From assembly GCF_007559025.1 (NCBI RefSeq), contig NZ_CP041765.1:2724679-2788678 (forward strand): a stretch of DNA of 64,000 nt, given 5' to 3'. Shown in pieces: positions 31,579 to 40,673 of the stretch. Position 1 is the stretch's first letter. Each line of letters begins with the position of its first letter. Made by a program: the position numbers and the translations under genes. Source of the DNA: Tomitella fengzijianii (GTDB taxonomy: Bacteria; Actinomycetota; Actinomycetes; Mycobacteriales; Mycobacteriaceae). Below the pieces are notes generated by a model that worked only from the letters and a program-made list of their open reading frames with translations, had not been told where the DNA came from and ran no database searches.

Positions 31579-31650
31579 CTCCCCCGACTGGACTCGAACC
31601 AGTAACCCTTCGATTAACAGTCGAATGCTCTGCCATTGAGCTACGGGGGA
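31579..31650 (-). tRNA. tRNA-Asn (GTT)
   Basis: Reads leftward from 31650. Acceptor TCCCCCG/CGGGGGA, D arm GCTC/GAGC, anticodon arm TTCGA-CTGTTAA-TCGAA with anticodon GTT, T arm ACTGG-TTCGAGT-CCAGT, discriminator G at 31579; CCA is not encoded. All stems pair perfectly. Its 3' end faces the prophage, so it is the probable integration target, with the phage supplying or restoring the 3' half. Confidence 0.95.
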
Positions 31651-31879
31651 TCACACCGGCGACAGGCGGTGCCCGCGCCGATGTCAGACTCTAGCGCACA
31701 CCACACCCGGCACGCCAAATCGCCCCCGCCCGCCGCCCCGATTCCATCCGATGCGGCAAGCGGCGTCCGGTTCCCGCACCCACTATCCTGGCTGGAAGTA
31801 TGGGTCCCGGGCCACGTGCCCGAACCTCGGGAGCCGGTCGCCACACAGGAGGCCGGCCCGCGTCGACGGAGGAGAGCCG

Positions 31880-32128
31880 ATGATCGGGATCGTGTTCGCG
31901 GCGGGCGCCGGCTACGTGCTGGGCACCAAGGCCGGACGGCGCCGCTACGAGCAGATCAGCCGCGCTGCCAAGGCCATCGCGGAGAGCCCCGCCACGCGCA
32001 CCGCCCTCGACGCCGGACGTCAACGGCTGTCGGAGGCGCTGAGCACCGAGCCCCGCTTCACCAGAATCGAGTCGATCGACGACGAGACGTCGGTGTACAT
32101 CCCGGAGGCGGAGGACCAGCACCGCTGA
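31880..32128 (+). CDS. YtxH-like small protein
   Basis: An 82-residue protein; ATG 31880 is chosen for its Shine-Dalgarno GGAGGAGAG (31868-31876). An N-terminal hydrophobic segment (IGIVFAAGAGYVLGTKAG) is followed by RRRYEQI and a helical charged tail, as in YtxH-type stress-associated membrane proteins. A counterpart stands next to dnaG in M. tuberculosis (Rv2342 position). First chromosomal gene after the tRNA. Function unknown. Confidence 0.75.
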   Translation: MIGIVFAAGAGYVLGTKAGRRRYEQISRAAKAIAESPATRTALDAGRQRLSEALSTEPRFTRIESIDDETSVYIPEAEDQHR

Positions 32129-32185
32129 CGGCGGGCCGGCCGGGGGCCGCTGACGGCGGGCGGCCAGGTCAACCGATGGGCCCGG

Positions 32186-34153
32186 TCAGCCGATGGGGAC
32201 GTCGTCGCGCGCCCCCACGGCCTGGTCGAGCAGCCCGCGCCGGTACTGCTCCAGCGCCACCAGGTCGCCGAAGAGGGCCCGGTACCCGTCCGCGTCCTCG
32301 GCCGGGGACATACGCTGGAGTTTCGACTTGAGGTCGGCGATCTGCTCGCCCACCCACACTTCCTGCAGGCGTGCCAGGACCCCGCCGATGTAGCGGGGCA
32401 CGTCCGCCTCCGCCACCCGCATGTCCTCCACCGCCAGTTCGGAGACCAGCGAACGCACTTGCGCGCCGGTCATCCGCGGCGTCCCGTCGCCGGGACCGCT
32501 GACGAGGTCCTCGCCCGCCACGGACACGGCCTCCACCCACTCGCCGCCGCCGAGGCCGGCAGACGTGCCGCCCGCCGCCTCGATCGCCGAACGCACGGTG
32601 GCGTACGCCGAGTGCGTGAAGCTGTCCGCGGGAAGCGAGTCGAACACCGCCCCGGCGATGCCCGGCTCCTGGAGAGCGGACTTCAGCGATTCTCGTTGCG
32701 GCCACAGCACCGGGTCGCGGCGATCCGGCCGCGGCACGGCGGGCGCCTCCTGCGGCTGCACGGGGTCCGCTCCACGTGCCCCCGGGCGCGCCGCCCTCTC
32801 GGGCGCGCGCCGACCGCTGCGACGCGATTCCTCGCGCACCCGGCGCACCACCTGCGGAATGTTGGGCCAGCCCACCCAATGGTCCGCGAGCCGTGTGGCG
32901 TACCCGTCGCGCAGTGACGGATCCTTGATGCGGGCGACGATCGGCACCGACCGCCGCAGCGCCTCGACCCGCCCCTCCTCGGTGTCGAGGTCGATACCGG
33001 AGATGATCGATCGGATCGCGAACTCGAACATCGGCACCCGGCGCGCGATGAGGTCGCGCACCGCGGCGTCCCCGTCGGCCATGCGCAGCTCGCACGGGTC
33101 CTGCCCGTCCGGCGCGATGGACACGAAAGTCTGGGCGGTGACCTTCTGATCGCCGTCGAACGCCTTGAGCGCCGCGGCCTGCCCGGCGCTGTCGCCGTCG
33201 AAGGTGTAGATGATCTCGCCGCGGAAGTAGCTGTCGTCCAGCAGCAGCCGGCGCAGCAGGGTCAGGTGGTCGCCGCCGAAGGCCGTGCCGCACGCGGCGA
33301 CCGCCGTGGGGACGCCCGCCAGGTGCATTGCCATGACATCGGTGTACCCCTCGACGATGACGGCCTGGTGCCGCTTGGCGATCTCCCGCTTGGCCAGATC
33401 CAGCCCGAAGAGCACCTGCGACTTCTTGTACAGAAGCGTCTCCGGCGTATTGACGTACTTGGCCTGGATGGGGTCGTCCTCGTGCAGCCTGCGCGCCCCG
33501 AACCCGATGACGTCGCCCGTCAGGCTGCGGATGGGCCACAGCAGCCGGCGGTGGAACCGGTCCATCGGCCCGCGCTTGCCCTGCCGGGACAGCCCCGCGG
33601 CCTCGAGCTCTTTGAACTCGAACCCCTTGCTCAGAAGATGCTTGGTCAGCGTGTCCCAGCCCGCGGGCGCATAGCCGCAGCCGAACGTCCGGGCGGCCTC
33701 CGCGTCGAAATCGCGTTCCCGCAGGTACGCACGTGCCGCCTCCGCATCCGGCTGCGCGAGGCGCTCGGCGTAGAACTCCTGCGCCGCGGCGTTGGCGGCG
33801 ACCAGCCGGGCGCGCGTTCCGCGGTCGCGCCGGATCGCCGTGCCGCCGCCCTCGTAGTTGATCTGATAGCCGGTATTGTCGGCCATCTGCTCGACGGCCT
33901 CGACGAAACCGATGTGCTCGATCTTCTGCAGGAAGCTGAAGACGTCGCCGCCCTCACCGCACCCGAAGCAGTGGAAGTGGCCGTGGTTGGGGCGCACGTG
34001 GAACGACGGGGTCTTCTCGTCGTGGAACGGGCACAGGCCCTTCATCGAATCGGCACCGCCCCTGCGCAGTGCCACATACTCGCCGACGATGTCCTCGATG
34101 CGGACGCGCTCTCGGATCGCTGCGATGTCGCGTTCAGGGATTCGGCCGGCCAC
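32186..34153 (-). CDS. dnaG: DNA primase
   Basis: A 655-residue primase; GTG at 34153 is chosen because the product then begins MAGRIPERDIAAIRERVRIE, the family start. The N-terminal zinc-binding CHC2 domain shows CPFHDEKTPSFHVRP and FHCFGCGEGGD. The TOPRIM core shows VIVEGYTDVMAM and FDGDSAGQAA with catalytic acidic residues. The C-terminal part binds DnaB helicase. It synthesises RNA primers at the replication fork. Gene order dnaG-dgt matches mycobacteria. Confidence 0.96.
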   Translation of the reverse strand: MAGRIPERDIAAIRERVRIEDIVGEYVALRRGGADSMKGLCPFHDEKTPSFHVRPNHGHFHCFGCGEGGDVFSFLQKIEHIGFVEAVEQMADNTGYQINYEGGGTAIRRDRGTRARLVAANAAAQEFYAERLAQPDAEAARAYLRERDFDAEAARTFGCGYAPAGWDTLTKHLLSKGFEFKELEAAGLSRQGKRGPMDRFHRRLLWPIRSLTGDVIGFGARRLHEDDPIQAKYVNTPETLLYKKSQVLFGLDLAKREIAKRHQAVIVEGYTDVMAMHLAGVPTAVAACGTAFGGDHLTLLRRLLLDDSYFRGEIIYTFDGDSAGQAAALKAFDGDQKVTAQTFVSIAPDGQDPCELRMADGDAAVRDLIARRVPMFEFAIRSIISGIDLDTEEGRVEALRRSVPIVARIKDPSLRDGYATRLADHWVGWPNIPQVVRRVREESRRSGRRAPERAARPGARGADPVQPQEAPAVPRPDRRDPVLWPQRESLKSALQEPGIAGAVFDSLPADSFTHSAYATVRSAIEAAGGTSAGLGGGEWVEAVSVAGEDLVSGPGDGTPRMTGAQVRSLVSELAVEDMRVAEADVPRYIGGVLARLQEVWVGEQIADLKSKLQRMSPAEDADGYRALFGDLVALEQYRRGLLDQAVGARDDVPIG

Positions 34154-34294
34154 ACGTGCAGTGTAGAGGCGTGGGGTCGGCAAGGGCAGGCGCCCTGGCG
34201 TACCCGGCAACCCGCGCGCCCGTTCTGCCGGCCGAGCGCACGTTCACGCGCCCCAGGCTGGAAACGGTACTCGGAACGGCAGCGCCGCGCGCCG

Positions 34295-35560
34295 CTAAGC
34301 CCAGCCGGCCTGGTCGGAGCGGCCCTCGCGGTCGATGCGCTCGAGCCGGCTCTCGGTGTACGAGGCGATCTGGTCCACCACCACCCGCACACGCCGGATG
34401 TCGTCCGGGGCCCGGTCCCAGTCGGCGCGCAGCATCGGGTCCAGCGACCCGGGCGCGGTGCTCAACAGCCATTGCGCGGCCCGGTGGATCCGCTCACGCT
34501 CGCGATCCTGCCGCTTGCGGTGCCCCGGATCCGACATCACGTACCGCAGCGCGACCGTCTTGAGCAGCAGCACCTCCGCCGCCACGACGGCCGGCACCTG
34601 CAGGTCGGCGTCGTAGCGCGCGAGCCGTCCTCTCCCCGCGACCGACCGCGTGCCGGCGATCGCCGCCGACGTGAAGCGTCCCACCAGTTCGCTGGTCATC
34701 CGCTTGAGCGCGACCGACGACGGAAGGGTGCCGTCGTAGACGCCCACCGATTGCACCACCGGCAGGACGGAGAGCCTCTGCGCGGCTTCGATCAGCTCGT
34801 TCTCCCCCACCGCGGAGAACTCGGACCAGCCCATCGCGGCGAGGGCCCGCTGCTCGGCGGGGTCGGCCAGTGCACGCAGGTCGATGCGCCCCGAGATCAC
34901 GCCGTCCTCGACGTCGTGCACCGAGTAGGCGACGTCGTCCGCCCAGTCCATCGCCTGCGTCTCCAGGCTCTGCCGCCCCTGCGGCGCTCCCTGGCGGACC
35001 CAGGCGAGGATCGCGGCGTCGTCGTCGTAGGCGCCGAACTTGGCGCCTGGGGCCTGCCGCAGCCACGGGTACTTCATCGCCGCGTCGAGCGACGCCCGCG
35101 TGAGGTTGAGGCCCAGGCCCTCCCCCTGCGGGCCCAGGACCTTGGGTTCGAGGCGGGTGAGGATGCGCAGGTTCTGCGCGTTGCCCTCGAACCCGCCGCA
35201 CGGCGCGGCCACCTCGTCGAGCGCCCGCTCCCCGTTGTGGCCGTACGGCGGATGGCCGATGTCGTGGGCCAGCCCGGCCAGATCCACCAGGTCGGGATCA
35301 CATCCCAAACCGTCGGCGATGCCGCGGCCGATCTGCGCCACCTCGATCGAATGGGTCAGGCGCGTACGCGGGGTGTCGCCCTCGCGGGGACCCACCACCT
35401 GGGTCTTGTCCGCCAGCCGGCGCAGGGCCGCGCTGTGCAGGACGCGGGCGCGGTCGCGGGAGAACGCGCTCCGGTGCTCCGCATCCGCCCCGGTGAGGCC
35501 GGCCGTCTTGGGCGCCTCGTCCCCGATGCGCTCGAGGTCTGCGGTCGTGTATCCGCTCAC
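34295..35560 (-). CDS. dgt: dGTPase-like HD-domain triphosphohydrolase
   Basis: A 421-residue protein. GTG at 35560 is favoured since AAGGAG and GAGG lie 6-12 nt upstream, within the end of the YdcF gene; a GTG at 35572 overlapping that stop is the alternative. HD-type metal residues are seen in [12 protein letters not shown] and [15 protein letters not shown], with [11 protein letters not shown] before them. It hydrolyses dGTP or other dNTPs to nucleoside and triphosphate, adjusting dNTP pools. It lies between dnaG and the YdcF gene on the same strand. Confidence 0.92.
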   Translation of the reverse strand: MSGYTTADLERIGDEAPKTAGLTGADAEHRSAFSRDRARVLHSAALRRLADKTQVVGPREGDTPRTRLTHSIEVAQIGRGIADGLGCDPDLVDLAGLAHDIGHPPYGHNGERALDEVAAPCGGFEGNAQNLRILTRLEPKVLGPQGEGLGLNLTRASLDAAMKYPWLRQAPGAKFGAYDDDAAILAWVRQGAPQGRQSLETQAMDWADDVAYSVHDVEDGVISGRIDLRALADPAEQRALAAMGWSEFSAVGENELIEAAQRLSVLPVVQSVGVYDGTLPSSVALKRMTSELVGRFTSAAIAGTRSVAGRGRLARYDADLQVPAVVAAEVLLLKTVALRYVMSDPGHRKRQDRERERIHRAAQWLLSTAPGSLDPMLRADWDRAPDDIRRVRVVVDQIASYTESRLERIDREGRSDQAGWA

Positions 35561-35568
35561 CGGCGTCC

Positions 35569-36219
35569 TCACTCCTTGATCACGTCGGGAAAGTCGGCCT
35601 GGTAGTGGGTGAGCTGGTACCACAGCAGCGCACCCGTCTCCCGCACTATGCCCTTGAACTGCGCGGACCGGGTGGTCACGGCCGGTCCGCTGCGAGTGGG
35701 CGCGACGGTGGCCTCCAGCCCGGAATCGCGTGCCATCGTGCGCGCCCGCAACGAATGCCACGGGTCCGAGGTGATCACGATCGAGTCGACGCGCCGACTC
35801 TGCAGCATGGCCGACACCGCGTCGATGCTGCCGAGGGTGTCCGAGCCGACCGCCACGGCGAGCACGCTGTCGCCCGGCACGCCCTGCCGGATCAGGTATT
35901 GCCGGCCCGCCTCCGCCTCGGTGGTGGAATCGCCCTGGATCTTTCCACCGACGGTGACGACCATGGGCGCAACGCCCTCATCGAACAGCTCGGCCGCCAT
36001 GTCCAGCCGGGCCTGGAACACCGGCGACGGCGTGCCGTTGTACTGCGCGGCGCCCAGCACGAGTATGGCGTCGGTCGGCGTCCTGTCGTCGATCCTCGCC
36101 ACCTGCCACACGCGGAAAGCGGTGCCTGCCACCAGCAGCACGCCGACGATCAGCACACCTGCGACGCCTCGCCGCAGCCACCGCGCCAGCGTGCCGCCGA
36201 CCCCCAGTCCAGTGTTCAT
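35569..36219 (-). CDS. YdcF/SanA-like DUF218 membrane protein
   Basis: A 216-residue protein. One N-terminal transmembrane segment ([20 protein letters not shown]) is followed by the DUF218 core: [35 protein letters not shown] and [14 protein letters not shown]. The family acts at the cell envelope; E. coli SanA and ElyC affect wall integrity. Substrate unknown. Its stop is 9 nt before the dgt start, so the two are coupled. Confidence 0.85.
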   Translation of the reverse strand: MNTGLGVGGTLARWLRRGVAGVLIVGVLLVAGTAFRVWQVARIDDRTPTDAILVLGAAQYNGTPSPVFQARLDMAAELFDEGVAPMVVTVGGKIQGDSTTEAEAGRQYLIRQGVPGDSVLAVAVGSDTLGSIDAVSAMLQSRRVDSIVITSDPWHSLRARTMARDSGLEATVAPTRSGPAVTTRSAQFKGIVRETGALLWYQLTHYQADFPDVIKE

Positions 36220-36309
36220 CGCCGACCAGTCTGCCAGCGCGCGTGCCCGCGCCGCGACGCCGCACCCCGGGCCGATACATCACCCCGTCGATACGGCTAG
36301 GTTCTGGGT

Positions 36310-38394
36310 ATGCGACCCGCCCTTCCCCGCACAGCCGGACGCACCGCCTGCCCACCTGCCGCGGAGCATCCTTGCGTCGCCGGCACCATCATCCAGGCAT
36401 CCCGTCGGTTGTTCGCCGCCGCGGCAGCGCTCGTCGTGGTGTTCGTGCTGGCGTGCACCGCGCTGCTCGCACTGCCGGGCGCTGCTGGTGCCGAGGCCCC
36501 CTTGCGCCTGCCGCAGCAGATCACCGACCACACAGACGCTCTCGGGGGACGCACGGGAGACGTGCAGGACGCGGTCGACGATCTCTTCGCGAAACACCAC
36601 GTGCAACTGTGGGTGGTCTACACCGACTCCTTCGACGGCATGGACGGCGAGCAATGGGCGCGGCGGACCGCGGCGGCCAGCGGCTTCGGATCCGACACCA
36701 TGCTGCTGGCCGTCGCCACGGCCGACGGAGCTTTCGGGTTCACCGGATCGGTGGCAGGCCTGAGCAACGCACAACTCTCGTCGGTCCAGAACGACGACAT
36801 CGTCCCGAAGCTGCGCGAGGACGACTGGGCGGGGGCGGCGATCGCCGCGGCGGGCGGCCTGTCATCCGCCCTCGACGGGCCCGGCTCTGCGCCACTGGTC
36901 GTCGGCGTGGTGATCCTCGTCCTCATCATCGGCGGCGCCGCGGCATGGGTGTGGATCCGCAGGCGCCGCAGGCGGCGGGAAGAGGCCGCCACGGCACGCG
37001 GCACCGACCTCACCGACCCGCGCAACCTCGCCGGACTGTCCACCGAGGCGCTCGATCAACGCTCGCGGGAGCTGCTGGTGGAGACCGACAACGCGCTGCG
37101 CACGAGCTCCGAGGACCTGCGGGTGGCCACCGAGGAGTTCGGCACCCGCGCCACGGAGCCGTTCCGCACCGCGTTCACCGCCGCGCAACAGGCGCTGTCG
37201 GCGGCGTTCGGCATCCGCCAGCGACTCGACGACGCCATTCCCGAGACGCCGGACCAGCGGCGCAGTCTGCTCGTCGACCTTCTCGTGCACACCGGCCGCG
37301 CCAACGCCGCGCTGAACGAGCAGGTCGCCGCATTCGACGCGATGCGCGACCTGGTCATCACGGCGCCGGCCCGGCTCGACACGCTGACCGAACACCTGGT
37401 CGCGTTGAAGGCCCGCTTGCCGCGCGCGCAGTCCACCTTCGAAGATCTGCAGTCACGCTTCGCAGCCTCCGCCCTCGCCGCCATCGCGCCGAACATCACG
37501 ATCGCCCGGGAGCAGGCCGACTTCGCCGACGAGGGCCTCGAGGCGGCGCGCGCGGCGGTGTCCGGCCCCGGCGGCGACCCCACCGACGCGGTACGCGGCA
37601 TCCGCACCGCCGAGCGCGCCCTGGACCAGGCGGGGACCCTGCTCGACGCCATCGACTCCGCGGGATCCGACATCCGGCACGCCGTCGCGGAGATGGCGGC
37701 GACGCTCGCCGACGCGCAGCAGGGTGTGGACGCCGCCCGGAGTCTGTCGGACTCGGGATCGGTCCAGGTGGAGGCCAATCGCGCCCGGCTCGACGAGGCG
37801 CGCGCACGCGTGGAGGCCGCGCTGGCCGACGCGCAGCAGCACAAGGAGTCCGATCCGTTGGGCACCTTCGAGGCGGTGGTCGAGGCGGACGCGGCGCTGG
37901 ACACCGTCTACGCGGAGACCGCGGACCGGGTGCAGGAGAACCGGCGGGCGCGGGCACTGGTGGACCAGACCATGGACAGCGCGCGGGCACGGCTCGACGC
38001 CGCGGAGAGCTTCATCACGCCGCGACGGGGCGGCATCGGCCCGGAGCCGCGCACCCGCCTGTCGGAGGCGCACCGCCACTACGACGAGGCGCGACGCCTC
38101 CGTGACACCGACCCGCAGGCGGCCCAGCGCGAGGCCCACGCCGCGGCGTCGCTCGCCCAGCAGGCGCTCGACCTCGCGCAGCGGGACTTCACGCACTGGT
38201 CCGGGCCGGGCGGCTACGGCGGCGGCTACCGCGGGCGACGTTCCTCCGGGGCCGGGGCGATGCTCGGCGGGATCCTCATCGGCTCGATCCTCGGCGGCGG
38301 CCGCGGAGGCGGCTTCGGCGGCGGCTTCGGCGGAGGCGGCGGCTTCGGCGGCGGCGGAGGCGGCGGCGGATTCAGCGGCGGGGGCCGGTTCTGA
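36310..38394 (+). CDS. TPM-domain protein with coiled coils and Gly-rich tail
   Basis: A 694-residue envelope protein related by position and layout to Rv2345. An N-terminal hydrophobic signal or anchor (LFAAAAALVVVFVLACTALL) is followed by a TPM (DUF477) domain with LWVVYTDSFDGMDGEQWARR and MLLAVATADGAFGF. A second transmembrane helix (LVVGVVILVLIIGGAAAWVW) is capped by RRRRRRR. Long Ala/Glu/Arg coiled coils fill residues 240-620, and the end is a Gly/Phe repeat (GGGFGGGFGGGG). The start at 36310 leaves about 35 residues before the signal; TTG 36406 is an alternative. Function unknown. Confidence 0.85.
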   Translation: MRPALPRTAGRTACPPAAEHPCVAGTIIQASRRLFAAAAALVVVFVLACTALLALPGAAGAEAPLRLPQQITDHTDALGGRTGDVQDAVDDLFAKHHVQLWVVYTDSFDGMDGEQWARRTAAASGFGSDTMLLAVATADGAFGFTGSVAGLSNAQLSSVQNDDIVPKLREDDWAGAAIAAAGGLSSALDGPGSAPLVVGVVILVLIIGGAAAWVWIRRRRRRREEAATARGTDLTDPRNLAGLSTEALDQRSRELLVETDNALRTSSEDLRVATEEFGTRATEPFRTAFTAAQQALSAAFGIRQRLDDAIPETPDQRRSLLVDLLVHTGRANAALNEQVAAFDAMRDLVITAPARLDTLTEHLVALKARLPRAQSTFEDLQSRFAASALAAIAPNITIAREQADFADEGLEAARAAVSGPGGDPTDAVRGIRTAERALDQAGTLLDAIDSAGSDIRHAVAEMAATLADAQQGVDAARSLSDSGSVQVEANRARLDEARARVEAALADAQQHKESDPLGTFEAVVEADAALDTVYAETADRVQENRRARALVDQTMDSARARLDAAESFITPRRGGIGPEPRTRLSEAHRHYDEARRLRDTDPQAAQREAHAAASLAQQALDLAQRDFTHWSGPGGYGGGYRGRRSSGAGAMLGGILIGSILGGGRGGGFGGGFGGGGGFGGGGGGGGFSGGGRF

Positions 38395-39230
38395 AGTTCC
38401 GCATCCCCCGCACCGCGGCGGCGCCGGACACCCGGCCCGGCTCCGACGGAGGACGGGGGCACCGCGGCGACGGCGGCGCGAGCGCGGCGGCCGCGGCATT
38501 CCGGGACACCATCGCCGTAGGGTTCGGGCTCTTCCCGCTGGGTCTGGCCTTCGGCGTGCTGCTCACCCAATCCGGGCTGGCATGGTGGTGGGCGCCGGTG
38601 TTCTCGATGATGATCTACGCCGGGTCGCTGGAGTTCCTGGCCATCGGCCTGCTGCTCGCCATGACGCCGCTGGCGCAGGTGGCCCTGACCGCGTTCATGG
38701 TGAACTTCCGGCACGTCTTCTACGCGCTTTCCTTCCCGCTGCACAAGGTTCGCGGGCGGCTCGCCCGGACCTACAGCATGTACGCGCTCACCGACGAGTC
38801 GTACGCCGTGACCGCCACCCGCCCGGATGCGGAGCTCACCGGTGGACGGGTCCTGGGCATCCAGATGTTCTGCCAGCTCTACTGGGTCGGCGGCGGGATC
38901 GCCGGGGCCCTGGCCGGACTCGCGATTCCGGGGCGGGTGGAGGGCCTCGATTTCGCCCTGACAGCGCTGTTCGCCGTGCTCTCCGTAGACGCCTTCCGCG
39001 TGCGCAGAGACATCCCCACCCCGGTCCTGGCGCTCGGCTGCGCGATCGGCGCGCTGTTCGCCCCGTCCGACGCGTTCCTGGTGGTCGCGATGGGCGCGTT
39101 CACCGCCGTCCTGCTCGCCCGCTACGGCGTGCGCCGCGCGCGTTTGCGGCGCAGCACGCCCCGGGTCAGGTGGCCGGAGCCGGACGCCGCGGGCCCTGAA
39201 GCGCCGAACGCCCGCGAGGGGGTGGGGTAG
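38391..39230 (+). CDS. azlC: AzlC-type branched-chain amino acid exporter subunit
   Basis: AzlC family permease: TIAVGFGLFPLGLAFGVLLT, MMIYAGSLEFLAIGLLLAMT, FMVNFRHVFYALSF, and further membrane helices. The first helix lies upstream of the first ATG/GTG/TTG in frame (GTG 38556), so translation must begin earlier; the frame is open to 38391, where CTG overlaps the preceding gene's TGA (CTGA). The coordinates use that CTG and are uncertain; the region 38556-39230 is certain. With AzlD it exports branched-chain amino acids and related compounds. Confidence 0.75.
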   Translation: MKFRIPRTAAAPDTRPGSDGGRGHRGDGGASAAAAAFRDTIAVGFGLFPLGLAFGVLLTQSGLAWWWAPVFSMMIYAGSLEFLAIGLLLAMTPLAQVALTAFMVNFRHVFYALSFPLHKVRGRLARTYSMYALTDESYAVTATRPDAELTGGRVLGIQMFCQLYWVGGGIAGALAGLAIPGRVEGLDFALTALFAVLSVDAFRVRRDIPTPVLALGCAIGALFAPSDAFLVVAMGAFTAVLLARYGVRRARLRRSTPRVRWPEPDAAGPEAPNAREGVG

Positions 39231-39232
39231 CC

Positions 39233-39556
39233 ATGCCGTCCACCGGGTACCTCCTCGGCGCACTCACGGTGATCCTCGTCGTGACGTTCGGGCTGCGCGC
39301 GCTGCCGTTCGCCTTCGTCGCACCGGTGCGCTCGTCGTCGCTGCTGCGGTTCCTCGGAGCCCACATGCCCGTGGGCATCATGGTGATCCTCACGGTGTAC
39401 ACGCTGGTGGGAACCCCGCTCACCGTCGCCGGGGCGGTCCCCGCGGCGACGGCGCTGGCGGTGAGCGTGGGGCTGCACCTGTGGCGTTCGAACGCGCTCG
39501 TCAGCATCATCGGCGGAACGGGCGTGTACGTGCTGCTACTGCAGTTGTGGGGCTGA
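39233..39556 (+). CDS. azlD: AzlD-type small exporter subunit
   Basis: A 107-residue protein, 2 nt after azlC. Four hydrophobic segments are seen (LLGALTVILVVTFGLRALPF, MPVGIMVILTVYTLVG, AVPAATALAVSVGL, VSIIGGTGVYVLLLQL). Size, RALPF motif and coupling to azlC identify AzlD, the partner needed for export. Confidence 0.92.
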   Translation: MPSTGYLLGALTVILVVTFGLRALPFAFVAPVRSSSLLRFLGAHMPVGIMVILTVYTLVGTPLTVAGAVPAATALAVSVGLHLWRSNALVSIIGGTGVYVLLLQLWG

Positions 39557-39640
39557 CGGGGTCCGGCAGCAGCCCCAGGAGCATGTCGATGCTCGTGGAC
39601 TTGCCGCCGCCGACGGGCCGGTACCCGGTCCGTCGATCAC
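39557..39640 (-). pseudogene. Possible remnant of an ABC-transporter ATPase
   Basis: The reverse strand here reads RPVGGGKSTSIDMLLGLL then PDP, close to the Walker A region of drug-type ABC ATPases (GPNGAGKSTTIDMLLGLL is the general pattern). No start, no remaining domains and no open frame of useful length are present. Either a decayed fragment or a chance resemblance. Confidence 0.3.
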
Positions 39641-39742
39641 GGATCGACCGTGACAGATGTCATGATCGTCCCGGTGTCCGTTCGTGACGCGAGTCATTCC
39701 GCCACGCACGCACACGCCTGCCCACCGCCGAGAAGAAGGCCG

Positions 39743-40378
39743 ATGATGACCCTCCCCAGCGAACCGAGTCCCCGCGCCCGCCGTCCCCGCAATCCGCTTT
39801 CGGCGCTCGCCCGGTTCCTGGGCCGCCACGAATGGTTGATGCGTCTGGCGCCTGCGATCATCCTGGTCGAGTCGTTCATGCGCCGTTGGACCGGCAACCG
39901 GCTGAGCCTCGTGGGCATCGCAGGGCTGCCGTCGGTGCAGATCACGGTGCCCGGCCGGCGCACGGGCATCCCGCGCACGACGGCGCTTCTGGCAGTGCCG
40001 CTGGACGACGGCTTCGTCGTCACCGGGTCCAATTGGGGCCGCGCCAAGACGCCTGCCTGGGCGTGGAACCTCGGCGCAGTCGGCCGCGCCGAGGTGCATG
40101 TCGGCGCCCGGATCGAGACCATGCGGGTGGACCGCGTCTCCGAGGCCGAACGCGCGCAGTACTGGGCCGACATCGTGTACTACTGGCCCGGCTACGAGAT
40201 GGAGCAGCGGCTCGCGCCGGGTCGGCGCTTCCCCATGTTCCACCTGCGCACGGACAGCGATGCGCACGCGAGCGGCCGGCGGGCGCAGGGCGCCGCCCCC
40301 GTCGGTGAAGGCACCGACGGGGGCGGCGATCGAGCGGCGCCCACCGGGCATCGGCCGCAGGGGAAACGGCCCGCCTGA
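39743..40378 (+). CDS. Ddn-type deazaflavin (F420)-dependent reductase
   Basis: A 211-residue protein starting at ATG 39743 (ATG 39746 also possible) after GAAGAAGG. The split-barrel core is visible: VQITVPGRRTGIPRTTALLA, FVVTGSNWGRAKTPAWAWNL, and the late DIVYYWPGYEMEQRLAPGR, the signature of the Ddn/nitroreductase family of F420-binding proteins in mycolata. Residues after about 175 are a low-complexity tail. Substrate unknown. Convergent to the three small-peptide genes downstream. Confidence 0.85.
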   Translation: MMTLPSEPSPRARRPRNPLSALARFLGRHEWLMRLAPAIILVESFMRRWTGNRLSLVGIAGLPSVQITVPGRRTGIPRTTALLAVPLDDGFVVTGSNWGRAKTPAWAWNLGAVGRAEVHVGARIETMRVDRVSEAERAQYWADIVYYWPGYEMEQRLAPGRRFPMFHLRTDSDAHASGRRAQGAAPVGEGTDGGGDRAAPTGHRPQGKRPA

Positions 40379-40398
40379 TGGACTGACCCGGACTCGAT

Positions 40399-40578
40399 TC
40401 AGCTCAGCCCGGAGAGCGAGTCGATCAGCCCGGAGCTACCCAGTCCGGAACTGCCCAGGCCCAGGTCGGTGCTTCCCAGGCCCGACTGCGCGAGTGCGGT
40501 GCTGCTTCCGGCGCTGAAGAGTTGGAAGATCACGTTGACGGTGATCGGCGTGTCCCCCGAGACGACGTTGTTGGGCAC
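40399..40578 (-). CDS. Small peptide 1 of three (59 aa), QLF-GSS family
   Basis: GTG at 40578 preceded by AGCAGGA at 7-nt spacing. The peptide contains ITVNVIFQLFSAGSS, matching the core of the two upstream neighbours, and then a Ser/Gly/Leu-repeat tail (LGSTDLGLGSSGLGSSGL). No signal peptide or transmembrane helix of full length is seen; the core can form an amphipathic helix. Function unknown. It resembles leaderless mycomembrane channel peptides (PorA/PorH) only in size and design. Confidence 0.6.
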   Translation of the reverse strand: MPNNVVSGDTPITVNVIFQLFSAGSSTALAQSGLGSTDLGLGSSGLGSSGLIDSLSGLS

Positions 40579-40673
40579 TGTGTCCTGCTTTCTCGTGGTG
40601 TGGCTGGTGATGCAGCGGTGGGCTTCCGTGCCCAAGCCTGTGGACGGTCCGGGCCGGGCTGAGTCGAGCGGTT

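Larger units (their letters stand above)
1..31640. mobile_element. Siphovirus prophage, right part
   Basis: A continuous rightward set of packaging, head, tail and lysis genes in standard siphovirus order runs from the window edge to 26.3 kb, followed by cargo genes (HNH protein, IS30-type element, MmeI-like enzyme) up to a tRNA-Asn gene at 31.58-31.65 kb. Housekeeping genes begin immediately after the tRNA. The left end, integrase and repressor are not in the window. The right boundary is inferred from the tRNA 3' end facing the phage; the matching att core would be at the unseen left end. Many genes overlap by 1-4 nt (ATGA, GTGA), typical of phage late operons. Confidence 0.9.

Noticed and set aside
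33266-35605. A 779-codon plus-strand frame opposite dnaG and dgt
   Set aside because: The two reverse-strand genes show full catalytic motifs; the plus-strand product is compositionally biased and without domain pattern.
36310-36406. Shorter start TTG 36406 for the TPM protein
   Set aside because: It would place the hydrophobic segment right at the N-terminus, which is attractive, but no clear ribosome site supports it over ATG 36310; mentioned only as an alternative.
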